64,000 nt of DNA. It comes from Kalmusia sp. IMI 367209 (Eukaryota; Ascomycota; Dothideomycetes; Pleosporales; Didymosphaeriaceae). Of the stretch, positions 33,945-44,041 are shown piece after piece. The stretch spans positions 1,116,001-1,180,000 of the forward strand of contig JAPEUQ010000014.1 of assembly GCA_027946365.1 (NCBI GenBank). The letters run 5' to 3'. The stretch's first letter is position 1. Every line of letters begins with the position of its first letter. Under the pieces are notes generated by a model. The model had not been told where the DNA came from. It was given only the letters and a program-made list of their open reading frames with translations, and did not search any database. A program made the translations under genes and the position numbers.

Positions 33945-35107
33945 CTAAAAACATGCGTTCACAATCCACATCAAGGACGTACCATTAACTTGTGGATCCA
34001 TACGGTGATGTGTTTCAAATCCCTGCTTCCGATTAGTATCAATGAGTCATAATGACCAAGTAGTTCCCGTTCAGGACGACGCCAACTCACATCAAATGCG
34101 TAGCTCTCAAGCACACCAAAGCAGTGGCTGATATGATTGTGGTCAATATCCCTAGGACAAACATGATGCCCCGACTCCCTCGCCTTCCAATACCTCTTCA
34201 TTGTAAGGACGCAATGCGCAACATGAAACTCATGGTCGATGGCGAGCGGATAGCTCCTTGTGTCGCGCCAGTAGCTCTCATTTAGATAAGATTTTGAGTC
34301 ACCGACTTCGGCGAACCACGGGTAGTATTTCGCATACCAGGCTTGGTACTGAAGTTCGAATTCATCGACGTATTCGGTAGGTATCATAGTCTGGTCGTCG
34401 AGACGAAGGTAAAAGTCGTCGACACTGCGATCGTTTTCAGCAGCCCAGGCCGTGAAGTTAGGATGCGGCCACGTGAACTGAAGCTGGTTCTGCGGGCCCT
34501 TGCTATCTTTCGGTAGATTCCAAGATAGCCAAATATTAGTATTGGGAGTGGGTTGATGAAGCGTCGCCGCAAGTGCAATACCCATCACAACAAGGATCAA
34601 TGCGGCAATGATGAAAGCGAGGTTCTTCTTGATGTAGCTGCGATATTTTTCGACGGTTGGGCGGCGACTTATTCCCCCATATGGGGATTCTTGGAGGGCC
34701 TGACGGTCCTGGTATGGTATGGTGATAGAATTCGCTGATTCGGCATTGATGCTCAAAATAGAGATCATGAAGGTCTTGTGTTGCGCTGTATTTTCATTCA
34801 CCGAGTCGTTTACATTACATAGGATGACCGCAGCTTCGACCCTGGACTGGCGAAGATGTTGTTCAAGATATGTCTGCGCTTCATCGAAAGTCCAAGACGC
34901 CGGCTCGAAAGCCTCGTGCGTCCATATGAGGAACGCGCCATTGCCGCAAACTTGTAAAAGGGTTCTATGGCCGCGAAATCCGCTGCAGCTTGCACACAGT
35001 ATGTCTCTGAGGTCGCTCGGTCCGTTGTGAAGATTTGGAGAAGTTGAGGAGATAATGCGCACAGTAGAGTGCTCGTCGTCTAAGGCGTCGCTGATATCCT
35101 TCGCCAT
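33945..35107 (-). CDS. UstYa-family (DUF3328) oxidase with long N-terminal extension
   Basis: The preferred model has exons 35107-34091 and 34022-33945, with a 68-nt intron (GTGAGT...AGCAG), giving 364 aa. Without splicing the frame stays open to 33971 (378 aa). About 160 cytosolic residues precede one membrane helix (LAFIIAALILVVMGIALAA). The lumenal part carries the paired UstYa motifs HVAHC and HISHC, spaced about 30 residues apart. UstYa-like proteins perform oxidative cyclisation or other oxidation of fungal ribosomal peptides in the secretory pathway. Members are usually about 230-290 aa and start close to the helix. The extra N-terminal region contains several Cys residues (LCASCSG) and matches nothing I recognise. 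Confidence 0.82.
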
Positions 35108-36458
35108 TGTGGTTTTTAGTGATATTGATGGCTAATGAACTTGTAGAGCAGGACACAAGACGAGTTGCCTATAGCCGGAAAGCTCGCACTCTGATTACGG
35201 TGGTATTGGCGCTGTTCCCACCTGTAATATGGCTTATATAAGTATCTAACTGTATAGATTCTCACGCCTCAACCACGTATCTCAAACGCTGCCTCGAATG
35301 TCTAGCTGTGTAAGATTCATGGATATTCAGGCACTCTACAGATCTCCGACCCCGCTATATACACTAGGCTAGAATCCTACGCACGGTTCACACTACGCTA
35401 TCTGTGTAAGACAGAACCTTGTGTCGCCATACTACGCTAAAGATGTGAACAGGGGCTGATATCCGGTCGTCGAGGACCGCCCCAGATCACGATTCAATGT
35501 AACGCATACTTTCACGGAATCTAGATAGGTAAAGCAGGCTTCCGGAAGGAAGGCTTGTAATTCCAAGTTCCTTGACCCCACAAACTCAAGGTCTTATCTC
35601 GATTTACCTCTGTACCGCTGGAGCCGAGTAGGTGCGTCAAATTGAGTCTACATTTTATGTCTCACAATGGTACTTGGCCCTGCAGGATAGTCTTCAACGT
35701 ACAAGCGCAATCGATAATGTGCATGACACAATCCAGAGTAAATCTTACGGAAGCTGCTGAACACCTGCTCTCGCGAGCAAAATGCAGCCTGTCGGAATGG
35801 GATATTCCGTCGCAATTCAGTTTACATGATTTCTAGCGCTGATTCTTATCTGTTCAAGATTCGACGGTCCGCAATTTTCTCCGAGACACGGAGCTCTAGG
35901 CTCCTGTATACACTATCATAATTACCGCAATTTTCATGCTATAGTTCTTCCGGCCGCGAAAATTGATTGGTTCGGGGAAACTCTTTATAACAAGTAGGCA
36001 TTGAAAGACTTCAATTGAAGATCACAACCAACTGGTGAGAAATGGAGTGCAGGCAAAACTTGGAGGGCGAACGACGGTATAGACGGCCCGTAAATTGATC
36101 TGGTGGTCCACATTGAGTTCCTACACCGAGCCGCAAATTTAGGGGCCAGTATGCACTGTAGCTGCATATGCACTCTGCATATTTCTGCACGATTCTCCGA
36201 CTCCTGTAGTCTTCGCGTTGCATTAGCAATTGCTCGTTATAGGATCGTTAGTCTGGGCTAGAGCTTATGTTACATCTCTAAGTCTTAGCCTCGAGCACAG
36301 AACTGATTGCCCCAATGGGGATATGCGTCGCATTGCAGATCACACGGCTCGCTAAACTGCTGCCGAATCAGTTTTCCCGCAAACCGGGTGTGCAGGTTTA
36401 CAGCATGCTGACCACTTCTAAACCTAATATCCACGATAGTTCAGCTACACCATTTGGC
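35108..36458. other. Intergenic region inside the cluster
   Basis: About 1.35 kb between two minus-strand UstYa-like genes. Small open frames only and no additional cluster enzyme recognised. It should contain the promoter of the gene at 35107. Confidence 0.45.
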
Positions 36459-37278
36459 TTACTCCGCTACAGCTTCGTTAGTGTTCAATGCAACACCTGA
36501 AATAGTTCCATATCCCGGTTCGCGAAACACCATTCCACAGTGCCTTATGTGAGCCTCAGTATCCGACCTCGGTTCGATAATCTTGCCATTCTCTCTTGTG
36601 CGATGTAGCTTCAGCCAATAGAAGAAACAGTGCGTTTGGTGCCAGTCTTTGTCCATGTGTACGCGTTTGGAAGAGTCGTCTCCCATCGCAGCAACTTTAG
36701 CGACATCGACTTCGATGGTGTGCTTAGTGTCTGCGTAGTAAATCCAAGTTCCATTTGGCCCTAGATAACAAAATTAGCTATGTGTCTAGGTATCTCTCAG
36801 GGTTGATTTTCTTGCCTTTTCCGGTCGTGTCAAACTCTGCGGTAAGCTCGTCGTCTCTGCAGTGCTCTGGAAGCCAGGCCATAGACAGCGCATCGAACTT
36901 GCATCCCCGTGCTATAGCTTCCGTAATTGATTCTCCGCAATCGCAGCCTTCAAGCCTGGGGTCATGGATTGTAAATGCTCTGGGGTGATGTCGATATAAC
37001 GCGAACACATGCTGAGCGATGTTGATGAAGCCCCAGAGTGCGAGCGAGTAAATGATTAGGCTTTTGAGAACGTAGAGATACCGATAGGGTGGTTGCTTCT
37101 TTCGAGACGTCTTTGTCTGTCCCCATCGTGGGAAGTCTCGCCATGACGAAGTCCGGATTGGAGATGATAGCGTATCTTCATCTCCTTCCGCTACAGCTTC
37201 CAGCCTAATACATCAGCTCTTCAAAATCTTGGTCCTCATAAAACATACTGTCACTTACAATCGGTATTTACTGTCCAT
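36459..37278 (-). CDS. UstYa-family oxidase, with a GC-AG intron
   Basis: Exons 37278-37259, 37204-36816 and 36760-36459 total 711 nt, giving 236 aa. A short N-terminus (MDSKYRLLEAV) is followed by one membrane helix (SLIIYSLALWGFINIAQHVF), a Cys-rich block (GCDCGESITEAIARGCKFDAL, WLPEHCRDDELTAEFD) and two metal-site-like motifs, HQTHC and HIRHC. The second intron has the non-standard donor GCAAGA with a normal TAG acceptor. A GC donor restores the frame and the family GPNGTW block exactly, while reading through hits a stop. This subtype has an N-terminal Cys-rich region unlike the other three in the cluster. Its start faces the plus-strand oxidase gene at 38160. Confidence 0.85.
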
Positions 37279-38159
37279 GTTACTAGTCTATGAGTATTTG
37301 TGAGCGGTAAACGGAGTCTCAGAAGGTGGACAAGATCGTAATGATGCTTTGGAAACTGAAGAATGTTAAAAACAGGATCTCCCATCAGATCAATTAGGAG
37401 CGGTGGGATCACTGACGTGCCAATAGCAGCTCCAAGCAGTGGATGGGGTCCAAGCTCTAATCACTGCCGGAGATAGACTAGCGGCTTGACGGCATTGAGG
37501 GAGCTGTGGAGCAGTTCGTACATTTCTGGCTAGAGGCAGACAACACTGTTTTGGCTCGATTAGCTCGATATGCTGTTTCGTGGCATTGACGCTATGACTT
37601 GGTGTAAACAGTGTACGTGCGCCGTTGTGGAACCCTTCCTGATGCTAACCATTTCGGGTATTGAGCATAGCAGTCTGATTGGCTTGAATCATGAATCACT
37701 CGTAAACTAAGCCCAAAGAGAAGCGCCACTAGGAGCCGAGACCACGCGTGAATACCCTGTGCGTGGGATCAGAGAGCATCGGATGAATGTCGCCGTGATG
37801 CTCTTAGCCTACCCGCACCTCATCGACTTGCTTATGATGTCGATAGCGGCTCGTTCGACGGCCGGGCCCACATTCCCATTCAGGTTTAGCTGCATGATCC
37901 TGCATGATCCTCCTGTAGTCGGCCGTAACTATGTTTCACAGGATCCCAGCTATTTTGTAGAGTGGTGCTGGGGTCAGCTTGTGGGAAGAAGACTGAATCA
38001 CAGCAACCGCAACACTGCCGTCTTTTTCTCGCCCTTGAACTGGGGAGAGCAGACAGAGTGCCAGTTCCGTCTGCCTTTGCCAACTATCTACAGGCCAGGC
38101 TTCATTCTTCAACCTTACTGAAAGTTAGTCCTCCTCCACATTTTCTCCTAGTCTCTGCC
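37279..38159. promoter_or_regulatory. Divergent promoter region between two UstYa-like genes
   Basis: 881 bp separate the start codons of oppositely oriented oxidase genes, so both promoters should lie here. No binding motif could be assigned. A few small open frames are not supported. Confidence 0.45.
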
Positions 38160-38955
38160 ATGGCGTCTAAAACAAAATACACTCAATTGGCCGACTCTAC
38201 AGAATTGGAAGATGGAGCAAGGCTTGAGAAGTCACGATGGGATGACGAAAGATCCGAACGACGAACATCAAGGCCATGGCTTCGCTTACAATATCTGCCA
38301 ATGTTCTTTGGTGGAATATTGATTGGGATCCTACTCAGCAGCGTGTCTATCCCTATAGGAAACGGAATCTTGAAAACAATTGAAAGTGCTCGTGAGAAGG
38401 CACTTTATCCAGATGCAAAAGATATCAATGAGTACTATGGTACAGTCCTAAAGCCAGGCGCAGACGACCCTATCTGCGGCAGCGATCGCCATGAGGCAAA
38501 GGCCAACGGCTGCCGTTACGATCTCATGGCATCTCGGTGAGAGCTATCCCACATTTCAGAAACTCGTCTCTCATGCATGAGTGTGCAACAGATGGTATCC
38601 CGACGAATGTTTTCACGAAGATGTGCTCGAACAATTTTTGCAGGAGGTCCATTTCGACTGGTACCGAGATCCGGAGCACACTGACCTCGTGTCTGTTGAA
38701 ACAGCTCTGTCGGGAGACTACGATAAACTCTACCCGCTCTATGATTTCCACATCATTCATTGCCTTTATCAGTTCCGCAGGCTACACATGGCGATTATTG
38801 AGCACCGCCAAATAGACGACGACGTCTTCAGCTATGGGCATACCGTTCACTGCACTAAGCTCATCATGCAGTGGCCAGATGAGATCAGGTATGGAAAGAA
38901 CACAACTACTCAGTCACCATCGGACGTTTCGTACTGTATCAAGCCGTTCCTTTGA
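38160..38955 (+). CDS. UstYa-family oxidase
   Basis: Two exons (38160-38536, 38592-38955; 55-nt intron GTGAGA...ACAG) give 246 aa. A Lys/Glu-rich cytosolic N-terminus of about 45 residues is followed by one membrane helix (LPMFFGGILIGILLSSVSIP). The lumenal domain contains Cys residues (DPICGS, NGCRYD, PDECF) and the two motifs HIIHC and HTVHC. The order Cys-rich segment, WYPDECF, DFHIIHC...YGHTVHC is the pattern of another UstYa subfamily. It lies 881 bp from, and divergent to, the preceding oxidase, and 1.2 kb upstream of the precursor gene on the same strand. Confidence 0.85.
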
Positions 38956-40139
38956 GGGCACTGGATGTCAGAGTTGACCGTAGATGATGCATGATGTCAT
39001 ATAATGTTACAGCCAGGTAGCAATTATATTATATAATGACATACATGACATTGTTTCTCACACGATGAAAATTCGTAATCTGGGTGACATGTGTATACAC
39101 TAAGGCCGGAGCGTTTGCTTTAGGTTCGTACCTTGAATAGCTGGGCGAAGTTCTGAGCACAATTTCTCCATTTTCGGAGCAGGAAGAGACTTGCTCGGTT
39201 CTGGAAAATGATCGACCGGAGGATCAAAGCTCAAGCGCTATAGTAGGACGTGGTGCGTGGTTGACCGCGCTGCCGAAGGAGTGCAATGTAACATTCAATG
39301 TTGAATCGAGGAGCCCCACATCATCTCCCACCGGCAGCTTCGCTGGAAGATTTGGGTTAACCCTATTTACGGCTTAAGCGTTGAAGTATACCTGCAGCGG
39401 TCAGACTCAGTCAAGTAGTGCATGTATCCGCATACGGTTAGTGCGGCTTACAGAGCGACGATTCGCCTCGAAGGAAATCCACCATTACCGGGAAGGCTGT
39501 CTCAGCTGATCAAGATAGCTACCATTAGCAGCATGTCCCAAATATTGGTAGATGACGCTGAACACCAATTGTTCGTGTTGCCAAGGGAATGGTATGACTA
39601 CATTGTCTGACCTCACGAGTGATCATCTCTAGTAGCTCCCAATGGCGTCAGCATGAACCAGTGCCCGTAGTATCCCACGCTACACTTTGAACTCGGATAG
39701 CTACACGGACTTGCATTCAACCTGTGCACGAGATACCACCGCTCCTTCTCCTTCCATGTTAGCGCTGGCCACGTGTTTCACCGAGCTGCCAGGTATTACG
39801 CAAACCTGACTTTTGATCTAGAGTGCCCCATAGCGGCAGGTGATATGCACCTGAACCGACGCGTGCGCTTGAATTTGGCCGCACATTACGTGTGCAAGTA
39901 GAACTTGCATGCAGAAAGTAAGCACGGGCTAGCTACTGGGATGCATCACATCAAGCCGGCGAAAAACCGGAGGTTGACATCTGAGCCGTACGAAGCGTCT
40001 AGGTATGCTCCTTCTCCTCTGTGGGAACTGCGCCTCTTAATTGAACCTGTCTCCTGATCTTTCTAGCACTCATCTGGCCCTTCTCCTGTCTTTCTATCAC
40101 AAACAATACTTCCCTCGTTGATCATTCAAGCACATCAAC
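38956..40139. other. Intergenic region upstream of the precursor gene
   Basis: About 1.2 kb with only small unsupported frames. The last 120 bp before the precursor ATG are pyrimidine-rich, as is common before fungal transcription starts, and the context ATCAACATGAA is a favourable start context. Confidence 0.45.
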
Positions 40140-40670
40140 ATGAAGAGTATCTCTGTATTCGTTCTTGGCTGCCTTGCCTTGCAGTCCTGGGCTCTTCCAG
40201 TTGACACTAGGGCTGTCGCTGTCGGACCTATCATCGAGGAAGCCGGTGAAGGCTACGAGAGCAAACGCGCCGTTGCTGTTGGTCCTATTATTGAGGAGGC
40301 TGGCGAGGGCTATGAATCGAAGCGTGCAGTAGCCGTCGGTCCCATCATCGAGGAAGCAGGTGAAGGATATGAGAGCAAACGTGCTGTTGCTGTCGGTCCT
40401 ATCATTGAAGAAGCCGGTGAGGGATATGAATCGAAGCGTTCTGTTGCAGTTGGTCCTATCATCGAAGAGGCCGGCGAAGGTTACGAGAGCAAGCGAGCCG
40501 TTGCCGTCGGACCTATCATTGAGGAAGCTGGTGAAGGCTACGAATCTCGCAAGCGCGCCGTTGCTGTTGGTCCTATTATCGAGGAGGCCGGCGAGGGCTA
40601 TGAAAGCAAGAAGCGCGCTGTAGCTGTTGGCCCGATTATTGAAGAGGCTGGTGAGGGTTATGAGTCTTGA
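40140..40670 (+). CDS. Kex2-processed repeat precursor of a candidate RiPP (dikaritin-like)
   Basis: A single exon of 176 codons. Residues 1-19 form a signal peptide (hydrophobic VFVLGCLALQSWA), followed by a short LPVDTR spacer. Then come eight tandem units with the consensus AVAVGPIIEEAGEGYES, separated by Lys-Arg. Unit 5 begins with Ser, unit 6 ends RKR, unit 7 ends KKR, and unit 8 ends at the stop codon without a dibasic site. The units are nearly identical in protein but use many different synonymous codons. Kex2 cleavage would release up to eight peptides of 17 residues, each with one Tyr, two adjacent Ile and four Glu. Four UstYa-like oxidase genes surround it, the known genomic signature of dikaritin-type fungal RiPPs. 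The product is unknown. A repetitive secreted or surface protein is the alternative. Confidence 0.9.
   Translation: MKSISVFVLGCLALQSWALPVDTRAVAVGPIIEEAGEGYESKRAVAVGPIIEEAGEGYESKRAVAVGPIIEEAGEGYESKRAVAVGPIIEEAGEGYESKRSVAVGPIIEEAGEGYESKRAVAVGPIIEEAGEGYESRKRAVAVGPIIEEAGEGYESKKRAVAVGPIIEEAGEGYES
40212..40667 (+). repeat. Eight in-frame tandem repeats of the precursor
   Basis: Unit length is 57 nt for units 1-5, 60 nt for units 6 and 7 (one extra basic codon each) and 51 nt for unit 8. Nucleotide copies differ mainly at third codon positions while the protein stays constant apart from the first residue of unit 5 and the added Arg or Lys. Confidence 0.95.
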
Positions 40671-41322
40671 ACAGTAAGTCTACTAAGACATCGGAATTCT
40701 TGAAACCTTGTGAGTTTTAATGCGTGGTAGCATGAGGTCACGTCTTACAGCAGCCGAAGAGTGAAAATGACTTCTTCATGAGAGCGTTTTCTTATCTTCC
40801 GATGAATTTCTGTTGATTCATCGAATTGGGATTTTGTATCGGTGTGGATGCGAGAGCATAGTGAAAGGGTCTCAGTCGAGGACTAAGAGTGTATCTCCAT
40901 TGGCTTACATATCAATGAATGAATTGTATGTGTTACATGCTATACTCGTTCTATCATAAAGACAAAATGACCTTCCCTTGACTTATATTCGCTTTCACTG
41001 TAGTTTTCAAGGTTCAGAGATGCGTCTTGCTTTTTTCCACGCCATGACTCTTTTGATATATCCAATTCAATCGTGAGTATAAGTTAAGAGTGGTGAATAT
41101 CATGTATACAGTGTGCATGACCTGCAAAAAAAGCCTCACTGATTATTTCGATCTTCTTACATTACAATGCCAGTATCAGGCTAAATGCAAATGGAAATAT
41201 ATGATTTCATTGATTTATAAACCAAACAGATGAAAAACACCGATGTTGATCCCAATTAGCCATGGACAGCATCACTACACAAAAATGCGGATGAATATAT
41301 ACATGTCTATTTGAAGCCCGGA
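40671..41322. other. 3' flank of precursor gene
   Basis: About 650 bp with no further coding pattern. A strong splice donor (GTAAGT) lies four bases after the precursor stop, so a 3'-UTR intron is possible. The rest is AT-rich. Confidence 0.4.
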
Positions 41323-42313
41323 TTAACGATCCTCCTCAATCAACTTCGATTCGTCAACCTTGTTTCTCGGTTTGCCCTCTACATCCGCTTTGTGGAAGTC
41401 GAAATTCTGCGGCAATAGCTGGCCACTTAGGTCCCAGATTGCCCTGTCGTTTGCCCAACCAGTCAAGGCGTCATAGTCGACGCAGCTATGCGTCTGACCC
41501 CAACCAGTGCTCTTGGTCCAGGAGCCTGTCTCACCCTCCAAAGTTGTATCGCCGGAACACAGAATGCCTATTGGGAACAGATTGTTAGTACACTTATTCA
41601 TGCGATGCCATTCGCGTCCAGAAGCGCTTACTCTGACGCAGATATTCAACACAATGGGATCGATGTTCCTTAATCTTGGGATTCATCTCCTTCCAGTCCT
41701 CGATCGAGGTTGGCAGAGATGTGGTGAGAATAGAAAGGCAATGCAGCTGGTGATATACAGCCATGATGTAGCCTTCGTAATGATCGCCGTCAGTCAAGAC
41801 ATCCCACATCTCGAATGGTGGATGCAGAACTTCGAAGTCATCGCTCGGCTTGACAGAGATGTACCCTCTGCCCTCTAGTAGTGATATTAGCACAGCCAAG
41901 GATCATATAGCTGCGGCTATTGACTTACTAGGAAAGAGTTGCTGCCAATTACGATGTATCCTCGCCATTTCCGTCCTATTCTGCAACATCTCCTGGTTGT
42001 TATATTCTATCGGTGGACCGAAACCAGCTGCATTACCCAGAATCACTTCTTTTCGGGGCAGAGTAGGCCCAAACTTGCGGTATTTCGTCTCACCATGCGA
42101 GAAATGTATTGAGCCTGATGCAATCAAGCCTAACAAGATTATTGCCAAACCTAGCTCTATGGCTACACGTAGGACGCTGAGATCCAATCCTAATGGTCGG
42201 CGAGGTTCGTCCATTGTCTTGATGCTTCCTCCAATGAAGCCTGCCCTCTCACTCTCGGAGGAGGCAGAGGTAGACTCAACGTCTTCGTATATGTCTTGCT
42301 TCTCAAATTCCAT
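41323..42313 (-). CDS. UstYa-family oxidase (classical type)
   Basis: Three exons (42313-41929, 41874-41632, 41567-41323) sum to 873 nt, giving 290 aa. About 45 cytosolic residues precede one helix (IELGLAIILLGLIASGSIHF). The lumenal domain shows the classical UstYa order: VYHQLHCL, then HRSHCVEYLRQSILCSGDTTLE, then GWGQTHSCVDYDAL. The two HxxHC motifs are thought to hold the catalytic copper. The Cys after the second motif and the GDTTLE block are typical of members in ustiloxin-type and phomopsin-type clusters. Both introns interrupt at the phases expected, the second just before the SILCSGD block. The gene converges with the precursor gene. It is the closest match here to a peptide-cyclising UstYa. 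Confidence 0.9.
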
Positions 42314-43150
42314 TGAGCTATTATGAAATCGAAACGTTCTGTGATGTGACTTATCGACCTAAGGGCTCAAAGTCTTGAGCAGACAAGCGTGGTAGGAAAT
42401 CAGTCGAGGGTTTGAACAAGCTCACAAGTCGTCAGCGACGTGAGCGTTGGGGGAACAGAAAGACTCTGACTTCATGTCTTCTGCATCACATGTAGATGAG
42501 GCCCTAGCGTGGTGACTGTAAAGCATGAGTCGTGGCGTCTGCAGGATCTCGAACCACCCAAGAAGGATGAGTGCTCCGGAGTCAAGGCTAATCCATCCGA
42601 TGGTCGCCTATGGCTGCCCCGCTTGCAGAGTGGCATAGCAGATAGCCCCGCAACGAAGGATTGCAGGAGGCGGTGTGATCTTAGCGGCGGTGTCAGCACT
42701 GCGTACAGCTTTCAGGATCTCCCACATCGCACAGGCCTCGATATATTCGTTCCAAAGCCTGCTAGCGTGTGCTACCACAAGTACCACATTGCTAACTATC
42801 TGGAGCAGTATCCTTACAATTCTGCGGGCCTACGTTATACACTTGAGTAGTGGAGTAAGCACTAGTAAGCGGCCAATCGTGTTGGTGTACGCCCTGCACA
42901 GCTGCCTTTTTCGGCAACTTTGCATAGCGGCTGAGCTTTTATCAGCTGGGGCCCACATCACAAGTTCGAGCGAGATTTTACGACATGTTGTATACGAAAA
43001 TAACGGCGTTTCATACATTTTACCACTAGAAGGCGAACCGAAGCTAAGCGAAAACGGCCTACTCATTGTGAGCACGTCATATGAGCGCCAAACTCTCGAG
43101 CTATCCCAATCGTCTATCATTTCAGGTGTCCCGTGATAGCAGCAACCAGA
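42314..43150. other. Region between the oxidase and the ankyrin gene
   Basis: No recognised gene. A 153-codon plus-strand open frame (42675-43136) ends in TTTCAGGTG just before the ankyrin gene, so part of it could be an upstream exon of that gene. This is not supported by homology I can see. Confidence 0.35.
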
Positions 43151-44041
43151 ATGCCTGTGCCCGGCATCCATTTTGCTGAGGATGAAGAAGATGATTTCAC
43201 AGCCGATGACGCTCTGACACCTCTGCAGCTCGCTGCCTGGCAAGACGACCTCGCCACAGTCTTAAGTCTCCTCGAGAAAGGCGCTGACCCCAATGAGGAG
43301 CCCAGAGGGTGGTATGGCAAGACAGCTCTGCAGGCAGCTTCGGTTCAAGGCCATTTCCAGATCGCAAGTCTCCTCTTGAAAGCTGGCGCCAATGTCGATG
43401 CGCCAGGTGGAAACAATGGAGGGCGCGCCGCGCTCGCACTTGCTGCTTGGGCCGGACATGGCGCAATCGTAGACTTGTTGCTAAATGCTGGCGCTGATGT
43501 TAATCTGCCGCCGCATAGGTATATGGGGCGTACTCCCTTACAAGCTGCGGGGGAGTTTGGCGACCTCATTATTGTCACGAGCTTGGTGAAGAGAGGCGCA
43601 GAGCTAGATGGTACACTGGCTCAGCATTTTGGTCGCACCCCGCTGCAAGCGGCAGCGGAGAATGGGCATTTGAAAGTTCTTGAATTTTTGCTGAAGAGCG
43701 GCGCAAGCGTCAATGAGGCGCCTTCCCGCTACAGAGGCATCACGGCGCTTCAGGGTGCTGCAGCCGACGGAAACGTGAAGGCAGTAGAGAGACTTCTCAA
43801 AGCCGGGGCGCATGTCAACGCTGAGGGCAGTCAGTATCAGGGCGGTGCGGCGCTTTGGCTGGCGGCTGGTGCGGGCCACGTGGAGGTCGTTGAGGTGCTG
43901 TTGGATGCAGGGGCAGATGTGAGCGCACTATCGGGGAATCGAGGCAAAAGATGTACAGCCCTCCAAGTAGCAAATTGGAAGGGCAGGTCAGAGGTGGTAC
44001 ATCTGTTGAAAAGAAGACAGAAGCAGCAGAACTATTACTGA
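43151..44041 (+). CDS. Tandem ankyrin-repeat protein
   Basis: A single exon from the ATG at 43151 gives 296 aa made almost entirely of about eight ankyrin repeats of 36-38 residues, each with the TPLQLAA/TALQAAA helix start, GHxxxVxxLLxxGA helix end and a Y-x-G-R/G-x loop. The first 20 residues are acidic (EDEEDDFTADD). Uniform, slightly longer repeats with this loop are typical of the sensor arrays of fungal NLR proteins. Here no NTPase is attached, and none was found upstream. It could be a truncated array, or a stand-alone adaptor. An additional upstream exon is possible, since TTTCAG precedes the start by about 20 bp. Confidence 0.82.
   Translation: MPVPGIHFAEDEEDDFTADDALTPLQLAAWQDDLATVLSLLEKGADPNEEPRGWYGKTALQAASVQGHFQIASLLLKAGANVDAPGGNNGGRAALALAAWAGHGAIVDLLLNAGADVNLPPHRYMGRTPLQAAGEFGDLIIVTSLVKRGAELDGTLAQHFGRTPLQAAAENGHLKVLEFLLKSGASVNEAPSRYRGITALQGAAADGNVKAVERLLKAGAHVNAEGSQYQGGAALWLAAGAGHVEVVEVLLDAGADVSALSGNRGKRCTALQVANWKGRSEVVHLLKRRQKQQNYY

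Noticed and set aside
42675..43136. 153-codon open frame directly before the ankyrin gene
   Set aside because: Sequence shows no ankyrin pattern or other family; the TTTCAG at its end allows an exon junction, but nothing confirms it.
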